From assembly GCA_963803155.1 (NCBI GenBank), contig CAWDMN010000052.1:1-64000 (forward strand): DNA of 64,000 bases, in the 5' to 3' direction. Source of the stretch: CAWDMN01 sp963803155 (lineage in GTDB: Bacteria > Acidobacteriota > Terriglobia > Versatilivoradales > Versatilivoraceae). The notes under the pieces are model-generated. The model worked only from the letters and a program-made list of their open reading frames with translations, did not search any database and was not told the origin of the DNA. Below are positions 1-9,225 of this stretch, piece after piece. Positions within the stretch are counted from its first letter, which is position 1. Each line of letters begins with the position of its first letter. Position numbers and translations under genes: made by a program.

Positions 1-339
1 AGCCGATGACCTGATGCTGATGGAGTATTTTCCTTGTGTGACAAGTGACGTGTGGCGAATGACAAGTGATGAGCGGGGCGGTGAGCTATCAGCCTTCAGT
101 GGTGGAGGAATCAGCCCCGGTGAGGCTGAATTCCGCTCCGTATGCTGCTTCGCGGGAGGGCCGGAAGCGGGTCAAGAAGGGGAGAAGCCTGATCTTGCCG
201 TAATCATGTTTGCGGCTTGATTACGGACCTTCTCATCCGAGCTAAGATTGTGGAATTGACGCGCTCATGGGCAGCCTATATACTCCACCCCGTAATCACA
301 TTATCTCATCCTCAGTTCAATAAAAGGAGGTACCAAGGG
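1..339. other. Window start, no recognisable gene
   Basis: No coding region can be supported here. The first 100 bases contain the word TGACAAGTGA twice (in slightly different contexts), which looks like low-complexity intergenic sequence. The last 15 bases carry the ribosome-binding site of the xylanase-like gene (AAAAGGAGG at 322-330). Confidence 0.5.
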
Positions 340-1719
340 ATGTCTCCTAGATTTTTTTCTTTCACGTTGGGATGGGCCCTTTTCTTTGTTCCGATCAGTT
401 TGGCAACTTCAATCGAGCAGGCGAAGATTGCGGAGGTCGAATCGCGCCTATTGAAACAAGCGGCAGATGGGGCGGAGAAATTCCGGAAAGGGGACGCGTG
501 GTTAACCTTCAAAACGCGGGATGGTCAACCCCTGCCTGGAGCCAAGGTTGAAATTCGCCAAAAGACACATGATTTCTTATTTGGAGCTTTATTATTTGGT
601 TTGGTTAGCCATGCGGGGAGCGAACCTTACCGTGTGGAGGATTATAAGGAACGATTCAAAGCTTTATTCAACCTGGGGGTGTTGCCCTTTTATTGGGAGG
701 GCTATGAACCCATTGCCGGAATGCCCCATTGGTCTGGACAAACGGGCGTGATTGAGTGGTCCCTGGCGAACGGCATCACACTCAAAGGCCACCCGTTGGT
801 TTGGACGAATCCCGCTGGCATGCCTGGGTGGCTTTATCCTCTCCCGGTGGAAACAACCGAGACTCTTCTCTCGGCACGTGTCACCAGCACGGTTCTGGGG
901 CTGGCAGGCAAGATTAACATATGGGATATTGTAAACGAGTCAGTCAACATGGTTTCCTGGCGGACGGCTCATTCACATCCATCAGAAAGCGAGGGAGGCC
1001 GCTATCAATATATTCCGATCGAAGAGGTCGCCCGCTGGATCACTCCTTATTACCGGATGGCCCATCTTGCCAATCCTCAGGCCACCTTGGTGCTGAATGA
1101 GTTTAATCAAATCATGAAGCCGGAGGTTCGCCAGAGGTTTCAGAGTCTTGTGCTCCAACTTAAAGCCGAGCATGTTCCGATTGGGGCCTTAGGGATTCAA
1201 ACCCACGAACCCCTGGATGCCTGGTTCCCGCCGGAAGAGGTCGTGAAGACGCTGGATCTTCTTGGCTCCCTGGGCTATCCGCTGCAAATCACCGAATTCA
1301 TTCCTCAGTCCTCAGGTAAGCCCATCTCCGGCGGATGGCGCGAAGGACGTTGGACCGAAGAGAGCCAAGCCGACTATGCTGAACAGCTCTACCGACTGGC
1401 CTTCGGGCATCCTGCCGTGGAGTTCATCAACTGGTGGGGCTTTTCCGATCGAGATGCCTGGCAACCGGGAGGCGGATTGGTCACTGCCGAATACGAACCC
1501 AAACCTGTCTACCGCCGCTTGATGCAGCTAGTCCATCAGGAGTGGGAAACCCGATTGACGGCCACAACCGACGAAGCCGGCCGCCTCACATTTCGCGGCT
1601 TTTATGGGGAATATGAAATTTTGCTAAAAACCACTCAAGGAGAGCATCAAGGCTTTAAAATTCATCTCTCGAAGAAGAATGGGCAGGATAACCGCTTTAC
1701 ACTGAGCGTAGCTCCTTAA
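340..1719 (+). CDS. Secreted GH10 endo-1,4-beta-xylanase-like glycoside hydrolase
   Basis: This predicted 459-residue exported enzyme probably hydrolyses xylan or a related beta-1,4-glycan. The ATG at 340 is chosen because AAAAGGAGG lies 9 bases upstream and the protein then begins with a signal peptide (about residues 1-23); an upstream in-frame start would bury it. A short N-terminal beta-domain (about 50-80) precedes the (beta/alpha)8 barrel. The two GH10 catalytic glutamates are visible: the acid/base in WDIVNES (E200) and the nucleophile in QITEF (E319). The substrate loop GHPLVW is also present. The C-terminus (about 405-459) looks like a small beta-sandwich. Barrel and glutamates are seen directly; xylan as the substrate is inference, since GH10-like proteins of this architecture are often uncharacterised. 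The next gene is on the same strand but 274 bases away. Confidence 0.85.
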   Translation: MSPRFFSFTLGWALFFVPISLATSIEQAKIAEVESRLLKQAADGAEKFRKGDAWLTFKTRDGQPLPGAKVEIRQKTHDFLFGALLFGLVSHAGSEPYRVEDYKERFKALFNLGVLPFYWEGYEPIAGMPHWSGQTGVIEWSLANGITLKGHPLVWTNPAGMPGWLYPLPVETTETLLSARVTSTVLGLAGKINIWDIVNESVNMVSWRTAHSHPSESEGGRYQYIPIEEVARWITPYYRMAHLANPQATLVLNEFNQIMKPEVRQRFQSLVLQLKAEHVPIGALGIQTHEPLDAWFPPEEVVKTLDLLGSLGYPLQITEFIPQSSGKPISGGWREGRWTEESQADYAEQLYRLAFGHPAVEFINWWGFSDRDAWQPGGGLVTAEYEPKPVYRRLMQLVHQEWETRLTATTDEAGRLTFRGFYGEYEILLKTTQGEHQGFKIHLSKKNGQDNRFTLSVAP

Positions 1720-1820
1720 CCAGATTTCGGAAGGGAGGATGCTCACCCTCGGGAATCGACCGATGGACGGAAATTGCCTTGCCGAGAGAAAAAGTCCCTT
1801 TTCGATGAGCGTTGAGATCC

Positions 1821-1845
1821 CTTTTCCCCGCGCGCGGGGAGAAGG
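1821..1845. repeat. GC-rich palindrome, copy 1
   Basis: The intergenic sequence CTTTTCCCCGCGCGCGGGGA followed by GAAGG forms a near-perfect palindrome. The same unit, with two base changes, occurs at 8761-8785 in another intergenic region. It could be a REP-like element; it lacks a T-run, so it is not an obvious terminator. Confidence 0.5.
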
Positions 1846-1993
1846 CGGAATAGTGCTGCATCGCCGCGAATGAGGCCGGAATCCAGCTCCGATTTAGTCT
1901 TGTCGACCGATGCCAGCAAGAGAGTGAGAGCACCTGACTGTTTCCGATTTGTGATATGCTGTCAAAAAATTTGGCATACGCTCGGAGATGTGG

Positions 1994-3664
1994 ATGCAGA
2001 GGATCTTAGTAGCTTCCATTGGATGTTTGCTGGCCGTCGGATTCCAGGCGAGCGCCGCGGACACTGGGCCAGGGCGGGAAGCCGTTGGGACCAGGGGCGT
2101 GGTCGTCTCGGGCACAAGCGCTGCTACCGACGCCGGAATCCGCATTATGGAACAGGGCGGCAATGCTGCCGATGCAGGAGCCGCTACACTTCTTGTCCTC
2201 AGCGTTACCACCGTAGGGGCCTTTTGCATCGGTGGAGAGGTTCCCTTACTGATTTACGATGCCGCAAAAAAGGACGTCAAGGTTCTGGCGGGGCAAGGCA
2301 CCGCGCCGCTGGATCCCAAGGCCATAGAATGGTATCTGAAAAATGGAATTCCCAATGGGGAGGTCCGTGCAGCTCCGGTTCCTGCCGCTCTCGACCTGAT
2401 CATCTCCTTGCTCCAGCGGAACGGAACAAAGAGCTTCCGCGAGATCGCGGAGCCTACTCTGTCCATTTTGGATGCCGGTGGCCCCAGTTGGTACATCGAC
2501 ACCTCGGACCGGCAGAGGATCGAGACCGGCCACAACTGGCGGGCAGAGCTGGCTGTCACCTTCCGCAAGCTGGTGGAAGCCGAAGAAAAAGCCAAGGGAA
2601 GCCGGGAGAGCCGGCTGCAAGCGGTGGCGGACAGGTTCTACCGCGGTGACATTGCGGATGTCCTGGAACACTGGTATATCGAAAAGGGAGGTTTTCTTCG
2701 CAAACGCGATTTGGCGGCGCACCGGACGCGAGTGGAAGAACCGGTCGAAATTGAATATCGCGGTTACCGGGTCTTGAAGTGTGGCCCGTGGACACAGGGG
2801 CCCTACCTCCTCCAGACGCTGCGCCTGCTGGAGGACTTCGACCTGAAGAAGATGGGATTCGCTTCGGCGGACTACATTCACATAGTGACGGAGTCGATGA
2901 AGCTGGCGCTGGCAGATCGGGACGAGTATTACGGCGATCCACTGTTCACTCAAGTGCCCCTCAAGGCCCTGCTCTCCGACCGATACGCGAAGATCCGGCG
3001 GCCGTTGATCGACCCGCGGAAGGCGTCGCTCGAAATTCGTCCCGGGGATCCCAACAGGATGTTGCCGCTGAAGAAACCTTGGGCCCCCTCGGGGGCGCCG
3101 GGCGGTACCACGGTCATGTGCGTGGCGGACCGCTGGGGCAATGTCATCGCTGCCACCCCGAGCGGGTTGGGCAGTACGGCAGGTGTGGCGGGCGATACAG
3201 GCATCATCCACAGCACACGGTTGACCAGCCTCAACTCCTGGAAAGGGCATCCCAATTGCATCGAGCCCGGCAAGCGGCCTCGCGTCACGCTGACCCCCAC
3301 GCTGGTCCTCAAGGAAGGGAAGCCAGTGCTGGCCATTGCCGTTGCTGGAGGCGATTTGCAGGACCAGGCTGCCCTGCAACTCATTCTCGAAAATGTTGAG
3401 TTTGGCATGGGAGCCGAAGAGGCCATGCTGGCGCCCCGCTTTGCCACTGCCCATCACACCGGATCGTTTGGACAGGACAAGCCGGTCCTGGGCAGCCTGC
3501 AAGTGAACGACAAGATTTCCGAGCAGGTCCGCAGCGACCTGAAAAACCGGGGCCACTTGTTGACTGTTTCGAAGGGTAACATCGGAGGAGCCGCGATGTT
3601 GTCCATTGATGCTGACACGGTTACCGTTCATGGCGTGGGACCTTCCGCGGGAAAAGCCAACTGA
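1994..3664 (+). CDS. Gamma-glutamyltransferase family protein (Ntn hydrolase)
   Basis: This 556-residue exported protein belongs to the gamma-glutamyltransferase family, self-processing N-terminal-nucleophile hydrolases that cleave gamma-glutamyl bonds such as glutathione. The ATG at 1994 is preferred over 1988 because GGAG at 1984-1987 is correctly spaced only for 1994. A signal peptide spans about residues 1-22. The large-subunit motif EQGGNAADAGAA is near residue 50. The probable processing site and nucleophile is T372 in GGTTVMCVADRWGNV. The family signature is usually TTH; here it is TTV, and the following aromatic-Gly-Ser is GLGS, so this is a divergent subfamily member closer to YwrD-like proteins. 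Length fits an unprocessed precursor. The family is secure; the true substrate is not. Confidence 0.85.
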   Translation: MQRILVASIGCLLAVGFQASAADTGPGREAVGTRGVVVSGTSAATDAGIRIMEQGGNAADAGAATLLVLSVTTVGAFCIGGEVPLLIYDAAKKDVKVLAGQGTAPLDPKAIEWYLKNGIPNGEVRAAPVPAALDLIISLLQRNGTKSFREIAEPTLSILDAGGPSWYIDTSDRQRIETGHNWRAELAVTFRKLVEAEEKAKGSRESRLQAVADRFYRGDIADVLEHWYIEKGGFLRKRDLAAHRTRVEEPVEIEYRGYRVLKCGPWTQGPYLLQTLRLLEDFDLKKMGFASADYIHIVTESMKLALADRDEYYGDPLFTQVPLKALLSDRYAKIRRPLIDPRKASLEIRPGDPNRMLPLKKPWAPSGAPGGTTVMCVADRWGNVIAATPSGLGSTAGVAGDTGIIHSTRLTSLNSWKGHPNCIEPGKRPRVTLTPTLVLKEGKPVLAIAVAGGDLQDQAALQLILENVEFGMGAEEAMLAPRFATAHHTGSFGQDKPVLGSLQVNDKISEQVRSDLKNRGHLLTVSKGNIGGAAMLSIDADTVTVHGVGPSAGKAN

Positions 3665-3685
3665 ATAACATGGGGGGAGATTAAT

Positions 3686-5218
3686 TTGAATCGCACAATT
3701 GGATTATTGACCGGCTTCTGGATGCTCGCCTCGGGTTTCGCTTATGGGGCTCCCTCTTTCTATGTATCCACCATCGGAGACGATGTGAATCCCGGCACCA
3801 AAGCCAGGCCGTGGAAGACGCTGCAACATGCCGCCGAACAGGCGATTCCAGGAACCACGGTGAATGTCCGTGGAGGCATTTATTGTCAGCAACTGGCCGT
3901 CAAAACCTCGGGCAATGCACAGCAGGGATTCATCACCTTTCGGAGCGAGCCGGGTGAGACAGCAGTACTCGACGGAACGTGCCTAGTCCCGCCGGCGGGA
4001 GGCACCCGCAACAGCGATGCCTTGGTGACGTTGAACAACGTGAGCTACGTGCGGATCCAAGGGCTGGAGATTCGCAACTACAGGACCGATGACCGCCGCC
4101 GCACGCCGGCCGGGATACGCGTATCCGGCAGCGGAAGCCACATCGAGATCCTAAAGAACAACGTCCACGACATTGAACAGAATTTTTCGGGGCGTGATCG
4201 GCCGGGAAGCGGGGGCAATGGGTTTGGGATTGCGGTCTACGGCACCGACATCAAAATCCCCATCAGCGACCTCGTTGTCGATGGCAATGAAGTCCACCAC
4301 CTAAAGACCGGCTCGAGCGAATCGCTGGTGTTGAACGGCAACGTGGCGGGTTTCTGGATCACCCGCAACGTGGTCCATGACAACAATAACATAGGGATCG
4401 ACCTGATCGGCCATGAACGCACAGCACCGGATCCGGAGGTTGACCGAGCGCGGGACGGTGTGATCAGCGAGAACCTGGTCTACAACATCACCTCAAAGGG
4501 AAATCCCGCCTACGGCGACGAGGTGAACTCCGATGGCATTTACGTGGACGGCGGCACACGCCTGCTGATCGAGCGCAACATTATCCACGACGTGGATTTC
4601 GGGATCGAACTGGCGAGCGAGCATTTCGGGAAGACCACCAGCTACATCACCGCGCGGAACAACTTGATCTACGACTGCCACACCGCCGGCATCACCATCG
4701 GGGGTTACGATGCTAAGCGTGGCACTACCGAGAACTGTGTCATCGTCAACAACACGCTCTACAGCAACGATTCCTGGGGCACAAAAACGGGCGAGTTTCA
4801 AATGCAGTTCTATCTGCGGAACAATGTCTTTGAAAACAATTTGATTTACGTCGGCAAGCATGGCCGCGTTATGACCAGCAAGTCAGGGCGTATCGATCCA
4901 ACTGCGCCGACTGTAACTCTGGATCACAATCTGTATTATTTTCCTGGTGGCTCAACGGGGGCGAAATGGTCGTTCGACGGCAAAGACTACCCTAGCTATG
5001 AGGATTACGTGCAATCCACCGGTAACGACCGGAACTCCCGCTTTGCAGATCCGCGGCTGGTCAATCCGGCGGGCCGGAATTTTCACCTCCGGCATGGCTC
5101 TCCCGCGCTGGGCGCGGGCCGCGACGCAGGTCCATCCGTGGTGGGCGCGAAGGACCTCGACGGTGCTCTGCGGGTGAAAGCCGGCAAGATCGACATCGGG
5201 TGCTACCAGGCGAAATAA
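3686..5218 (+). CDS. Secreted right-handed parallel beta-helix protein (pectate-lyase-like fold)
   Basis: This 510-residue protein has a signal peptide (about residues 1-21), then the SFYVSTIGDDVNPGT and PWKTLQHAAEQAIPG opening typical of DUF1565/beta-helix proteins. Repeated short beta-strand rungs rich in N, G, I and H follow (for example VVDGNEVHHL, ITRNVVHDNNNIGIDL, IERNIIHDVDFGIEL). It starts at TTG 3686, supported by GGGGGGAGA a few bases upstream and by the signal peptide that begins there. Such proteins bind or cleave polysaccharides outside the cell; no specific lyase catalytic residues can be assigned by eye. It lies 21 bases after the gamma-glutamyltransferase stop on the same strand, so the two are probably cotranscribed. 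Confidence 0.8.
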   Translation: MNRTIGLLTGFWMLASGFAYGAPSFYVSTIGDDVNPGTKARPWKTLQHAAEQAIPGTTVNVRGGIYCQQLAVKTSGNAQQGFITFRSEPGETAVLDGTCLVPPAGGTRNSDALVTLNNVSYVRIQGLEIRNYRTDDRRRTPAGIRVSGSGSHIEILKNNVHDIEQNFSGRDRPGSGGNGFGIAVYGTDIKIPISDLVVDGNEVHHLKTGSSESLVLNGNVAGFWITRNVVHDNNNIGIDLIGHERTAPDPEVDRARDGVISENLVYNITSKGNPAYGDEVNSDGIYVDGGTRLLIERNIIHDVDFGIELASEHFGKTTSYITARNNLIYDCHTAGITIGGYDAKRGTTENCVIVNNTLYSNDSWGTKTGEFQMQFYLRNNVFENNLIYVGKHGRVMTSKSGRIDPTAPTVTLDHNLYYFPGGSTGAKWSFDGKDYPSYEDYVQSTGNDRNSRFADPRLVNPAGRNFHLRHGSPALGAGRDAGPSVVGAKDLDGALRVKAGKIDIGCYQAK

Positions 5219-5302
5219 TTCACCCAGGCCCAGCGGTAACCATGTCAGTGTGCCGCTCAATCCTATAAGATAGCAGTGCCGTTTCCGGTGATCTGGAGTT
5301 GC

Positions 5303-6886
5303 CTACCCGGCTTGCAGGTTGCGCGCGAGAGTCAGAGATCCATCCGGATTGGTCTTTTGGTGGCATGCCCACCGGACCAGGTATCGCACGCCTTTCACGT
5401 CGAGTTCCGCCTTGAGTTTCAAACCTTCCCACTTTGTTCCCTTGGGCAGGGGGAAATGGGCTTGCCGAATCTTGCCGGGCAAGGGATACCCTGGGTCGAG
5501 CCCGCCCTCCACATTCACTTTGCCATCCTCGCTTACAACGGAGATGTGCAAAACCCCTGGGACTCCGGCTATGCCGTCATTCGCGAACCCGATGATCAAG
5601 CCGGAATTATCGCCTTCGCAAGACCAGATGAAGGAAGGCCTCACGTTGTAGCCGATCTTGCGGCACATCCGGTCGATCATTTGAGGATACTTGCGGTAAT
5701 AGTTCATGATGGCCGCGGCGTTGATCTGATGGCGGTACCACAATGACCAGTAGTTCGGGCCAATGTCCATGACGTGCTGGATGGCGTTGTCGGTGGATGT
5801 CACGCCTTCGCGAGCGCGGATGGCCTCGTCCGATTCCTGGACGATTCCGTCTGCTCCGCCCACCTCGACTGCCGCCGCGATCCACGGCGGACGATTGCTG
5901 ACCGTCTCGATCTGCTGGTTCTCGATGAAGATGGTGTCCGTGCGCAGCCAGTTGTGGCTTCGAACGGTGCGGTCCACCAGTTCCGCGTTTCCCACCCGGC
6001 TGACATCTGGCTGGGTGTTCGTCATCAAAGGCGTTCGGGTCCAGTGCTCCAGTTGCACGTCGAACATGCGAAGCCAGGTGCGCTCCGCAGTCGCGTAATC
6101 CGGGAACGGAGTGTTCTTGAAGGGCCAAGTATGGCCCTCACCCCAGAAGCCATACATGAATGTGTCGAAGAATTCCACCAGCGGGTTGCCGTTGAATTCC
6201 GCCGCCAGCATCCCGTTGAGTTCCCGAAACGCTTCTTGAAAGTAGGGGTGATCGTAACGCGGTTCGTCGTAGTACGGATGATCGTAGCGAGGTTCGACAA
6301 CACGAGACGGTCTCTCCGGGCGCCACACACCTTCGAGCCTCACCATGGGAACATTTTGCAAAATGAAATCGGGTAGAGCTTCCTCGCGGTAGTCCGGGGC
6401 TCGCATCTGGATGCGGAATCCCACTCGCTTGTTATGCTTTCGTGCCAGGTCAAAAACCAATTTCCAATATTCCGGGAAATCCAGCCGGCCGCGGACCTTC
6501 TGGATCTCGCGCCAGGTAGGTCGAATATACAGCTTCTGGCCCAGCGGAATCCGCACAAGGTCTTCAATGGCCTGGAACTTGTTGTCGCCGACGATTTCGG
6601 CCAGACCCATATTCCCGGTGATGTAGGTGATCGGTCCCTTTCCGAAGTTGGGTACTACCTCCTCCGTTGGAGTGGTAGTCATCACCACATCCCCGCCGGG
6701 ATACAGATCTTCGGGAGCATACTCCGGAAATGGTCCCTGGTTGAGCCGGTCTTTCACAGATGGGCCCGAACCAAAATCGTACTTGTCCCAGTTGTGGGCA
6801 ACCGCGTACCCCGCGGACTCTCTCACGGTCAATGGAGCGGCTAGCCCCGCCAAAGCCAAAGTCTTGAATAATGTCCTTCGCTTCAT
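5303..6886 (-). CDS. Tat-exported TIM-barrel glycoside-hydrolase-like protein, copy A
   Basis: This 527-residue protein opens with a twin-arginine-type signal (MKRRTLFKTLALAGLAAPL). The middle looks like a (beta/alpha)8 barrel: YIRPTWREIQ, then LDFPEYWKLVFDLARKHNKR, then FDTFMYGFWGEGHTWP. The WGExH motif resembles DUF4832-type and clan-A glycoside-hydrolase-like proteins. The C-terminal third looks like a beta-sandwich. ATG 6886 has AGGAG about 11 bases upstream. It is a close paralogue of the next gene upstream (6926-8470), the two proteins matching along their whole length. It lacks a second obvious catalytic carboxylate that can be assigned by eye. Probable role: binding or hydrolysis of an extracellular sugar polymer (inference). 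Confidence 0.7.
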   Translation of the reverse strand: MKRRTLFKTLALAGLAAPLTVRESAGYAVAHNWDKYDFGSGPSVKDRLNQGPFPEYAPEDLYPGGDVVMTTTPTEEVVPNFGKGPITYITGNMGLAEIVGDNKFQAIEDLVRIPLGQKLYIRPTWREIQKVRGRLDFPEYWKLVFDLARKHNKRVGFRIQMRAPDYREEALPDFILQNVPMVRLEGVWRPERPSRVVEPRYDHPYYDEPRYDHPYFQEAFRELNGMLAAEFNGNPLVEFFDTFMYGFWGEGHTWPFKNTPFPDYATAERTWLRMFDVQLEHWTRTPLMTNTQPDVSRVGNAELVDRTVRSHNWLRTDTIFIENQQIETVSNRPPWIAAAVEVGGADGIVQESDEAIRAREGVTSTDNAIQHVMDIGPNYWSLWYRHQINAAAIMNYYRKYPQMIDRMCRKIGYNVRPSFIWSCEGDNSGLIIGFANDGIAGVPGVLHISVVSEDGKVNVEGGLDPGYPLPGKIRQAHFPLPKGTKWEGLKLKAELDVKGVRYLVRWACHQKTNPDGSLTLARNLQAG

Positions 6887-6925
6887 CGATGATGTTCTCC
6901 TGTTTCGCGATCTTGAATTCCCGAG

Positions 6926-8470
6926 TTAGCCTCGCCCCAGGTTCCGGCGCAAAGTGAGCGAACCGTCCGGGTTGGTCTTCTGGTGACAAGCCCATCGGAC
7001 TGGGTATCGCACGCCTTTTACGTCGAGTTCAGCTTTGAGCTTGAGACCTTCCCACTTCGTCCCCTTGGGCAGAGGGAACTGAGCTTGCCGAATCTTGCCG
7101 GGCAAGGGATACCCCGGATCGAGTCCGCCCGCCACATTCACTTTGCCATCTTCGCTCATCACGGAAACGTGCAACACTCCTGGGACGCCGGCTACTCCAT
7201 CATTCGCGAAGCCGATGATCAGTCCGGGATTGTCGCCTGCGTAAGTCCAGATAAAGGAGGGCCGCACATTGTAACCAAGCCTCCGGTTGATTCGGTCGTA
7301 GGTTTTCTGATACTGGCGGTAATCATTCATGATTCCCTCCGCGCTGATCTTGTGGAAGTTCCAGAGTGACAGGTAATTTGCACCCACATCCAGAACGTGA
7401 GCGATGCGGTTCTCTGGATCGCCGACTCCATCAAAGGCCGGAGGCGGCGTGGCGGACGGACCAGCATGCATTCCCACCTCGAGGACAGCCGCAGTCCAAG
7501 GCGGACGGTTGCTGAGCGACTCAATCTGCATGTTCTCGATAAAGATGCTGTCTGTGCGGAGCCAGTTACCGGTTCGCACTGAGCGGTCGAGCATCTCGGA
7601 ATTCCCGACCTTACTGAAGTCCGGCTGGGTATTGGTGACCAGAGGAGTCTTTGTCCAATGCTCCAGTTGCGTTTCCATCATCTGCATCCAAGTCCGCTCG
7701 GCCGTCTGGTAATCTGGGAATGGGTTGCCCTTGAAAGGCCAGGTATGGCCCTCGCCCCAGAACCCATACATGAACGTGTCCATGAACTCGACCTGCGGAT
7801 CCCCATTCAATTCCGTGGCCAGCAGGGCATTGAGTTCCTGGAAGGCCGCCTGGAAAGAAGGATGATCGTAACGAGGCTCCTCGAACGTCGTCTTCCCATT
7901 CCTTCGCCACTCGCCTTCCAGCTTCACCATGGGCACCTTTTCCAGGACGAAGTCGGGAAGGGCCTCCTCACGATAATCCGGGGCTCTCATCTGAATGCGA
8001 AAGGCGACCCGCTTGTTGTATTGGCGGGCCAGATCGAAGGTCTGCTTCCAATAGTCCGGAAAATCCAACCGACCGCGCCGCTGCTGGATTTCGCGCCAAG
8101 TCGGACGGATATAGAGCTTCTGCCCGAGCGGCAGCCGCACCAACTCTTCGATGGCCTGGGGCTTATTGTTCCCAAGAATTTCGGCCGTGCCCATATCCGC
8201 GGCGATATACGTGATTAAGCCCCTGCCGAAGTTCGGCACGACTTCTTCAGTCGAAGTAGTGGCCATCACCACATCCCCGCCGGGATACAGATCTTCGGGA
8301 GCGTATTCCGGAAACGGTCCCTGGTTGAGCCGGTCTTTCACAGATGGGCCCGAACCAAAATCGTACTTATCCCAGTTGTGGGCAACTACGTATCCAGCGG
8401 ATTCTTTGACGATCAATGGAGCGGCCAGCCCCGCTAAAGCCATAGTCTTAAATAAGTCTCTTCTCTTCAT
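6926..8470 (-). CDS. Tat-exported TIM-barrel glycoside-hydrolase-like protein, copy B
   Basis: This 514-residue paralogue of the gene at 5303-6886 has the same Tat-type leader (MKRRDLFKTMALAGLAAPL), the same WGEGHTWP motif and the same tail (KTNPDGSLTLRRNLGRG). ATG 8470 is chosen over an upstream in-frame start because it matches the paralogue's start and has CAGGAG 10 bases upstream. Copy B lacks the extra YDEPRYDHPY segment present in copy A around residue 205, and has an extra proline-rich insertion (GPSATPPPAFDG) in place of copy A's DGIVQESDEAIRAREG region. Copies A and B are 39 bases apart and probably form one transcript. Function is as unsure as for copy A. Confidence 0.7.
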   Translation of the reverse strand: MKRRDLFKTMALAGLAAPLIVKESAGYVVAHNWDKYDFGSGPSVKDRLNQGPFPEYAPEDLYPGGDVVMATTSTEEVVPNFGRGLITYIAADMGTAEILGNNKPQAIEELVRLPLGQKLYIRPTWREIQQRRGRLDFPDYWKQTFDLARQYNKRVAFRIQMRAPDYREEALPDFVLEKVPMVKLEGEWRRNGKTTFEEPRYDHPSFQAAFQELNALLATELNGDPQVEFMDTFMYGFWGEGHTWPFKGNPFPDYQTAERTWMQMMETQLEHWTKTPLVTNTQPDFSKVGNSEMLDRSVRTGNWLRTDSIFIENMQIESLSNRPPWTAAVLEVGMHAGPSATPPPAFDGVGDPENRIAHVLDVGANYLSLWNFHKISAEGIMNDYRQYQKTYDRINRRLGYNVRPSFIWTYAGDNPGLIIGFANDGVAGVPGVLHVSVMSEDGKVNVAGGLDPGYPLPGKIRQAQFPLPKGTKWEGLKLKAELDVKGVRYPVRWACHQKTNPDGSLTLRRNLGRG

Positions 8471-8479
8471 AGATTGCGT

Positions 8480-8580
8480 TCTCCTGTTTCCCAATCTTGA
8501 ATTCCCGAGTTAGCCTCGCCCCAGGTTTCGGCGCAAGGTGAGCGAACAGTCGGGGTTGGTCTTCTGGTGATGAGCCTGTC
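8480..8580 (-). pseudogene. Remnant tail of a third copy of the tandem TIM-barrel gene
   Basis: This stretch closely repeats 6895-6988, which spans the gap between copies A and B and the 3' end of copy B. Read on the minus strand, 8510-8575 encodes HHQKTNPDCSLTLRRNLGRG followed by a stop, matching the C-terminus of copy B except for one residue. Homology stops abruptly near 8580. The region therefore holds the last 20 or so codons of a former upstream copy, or marks the junction of the tandem duplication. The same segment carries the RBS and leader of copy B. Confidence 0.8.
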
Positions 8581-9077
8581 CCAGGTGAATTGCTAATTCG
8601 TAACACAATTCCTGGAGATTCAAGGGAATGTTACCATGGAACAATGAGCAATCTGATCATACTACTTTTCATTCATCTCGTCGCAACGATTGCCCGGCTC
8701 CTGGGTCCCGGCGGCATGCGTTCTGTGGTGGCAGAGTCTCTCATCGTAAAGCAGCAACCCCTTCTCCCCGCGCGCGGGAAGAAGGATGAAAGCAATGTTT
8801 TCAGCCCATAGGCGAGGTGGGTGAGCGGCAGCTGAACAAAGATCCGCTGCCCCTGCCGCGACAACGTTTGAAGAGTTTTTGGCGCCAGGGTGTCCTTAAG
8901 TAAGCGCCCTTCAGCCGATCCGAGCGTCCCCGAATGCCCGTGAGCTGAATTTCCGAAAGTCGGAGGACTCTCCAGTTTTTCTGGTTGCTGGATCTTGGCT
9001 GCTGGCAAGCGCGGAACTGCTCGCTGAACCTTGCTCTATGCCTGTTTCGCAGAGCAATGGCGCGGCCTCGTTAGTTG
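8581..9077. other. Intergenic, no recognisable gene
   Basis: About 500 bases between the tandem-array remnant and the tRNA promoter. It holds the GC palindrome at 8761-8785. Short open frames here have no ribosome-binding site or recognisable protein features. Confidence 0.5.
8761..8785. repeat. GC-rich palindrome, copy 2
   Basis: CTTCTCCCCGCGCGCGGGAA followed by GAAGG matches the unit at 1821-1845 with two differences. Both copies sit between genes; the flanks are not alike. Confidence 0.5.
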
Positions 9078-9106
9078 TTGACAAGGGGAAGGCGGGTTCG
9101 TATAAT
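9078..9106 (+). promoter_or_regulatory. Consensus sigma-70 promoter of tRNA-Lys
   Basis: A perfect -35 box (TTGACA, 9078-9083) is separated by exactly 17 bases from a perfect -10 box (TATAAT, 9101-9106). Transcription would begin near 9113, about 37 bases before the mature tRNA. A full-consensus promoter fits a stable RNA gene. Confidence 0.85.
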
Positions 9107-9149
9107 CGCTCTGCTTTTTATCGGCCAATGGCCGCGCCTTCCTTGATGT

Positions 9150-9225
<76 letters not shown>

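Noticed and set aside
2246..3631. 461-codon open frame opposite the gamma-glutamyltransferase gene
   Set aside because: It is a mirror of a real gene with GC-rich third positions; its translation has no recognisable domain and no ribosome-binding site.
5763..6844. Several plus-strand frames opposite copy A of the TIM-barrel gene
   Set aside because: They are shadows of the minus-strand coding sequence, as the paralogue shows the same shadows at matching places.
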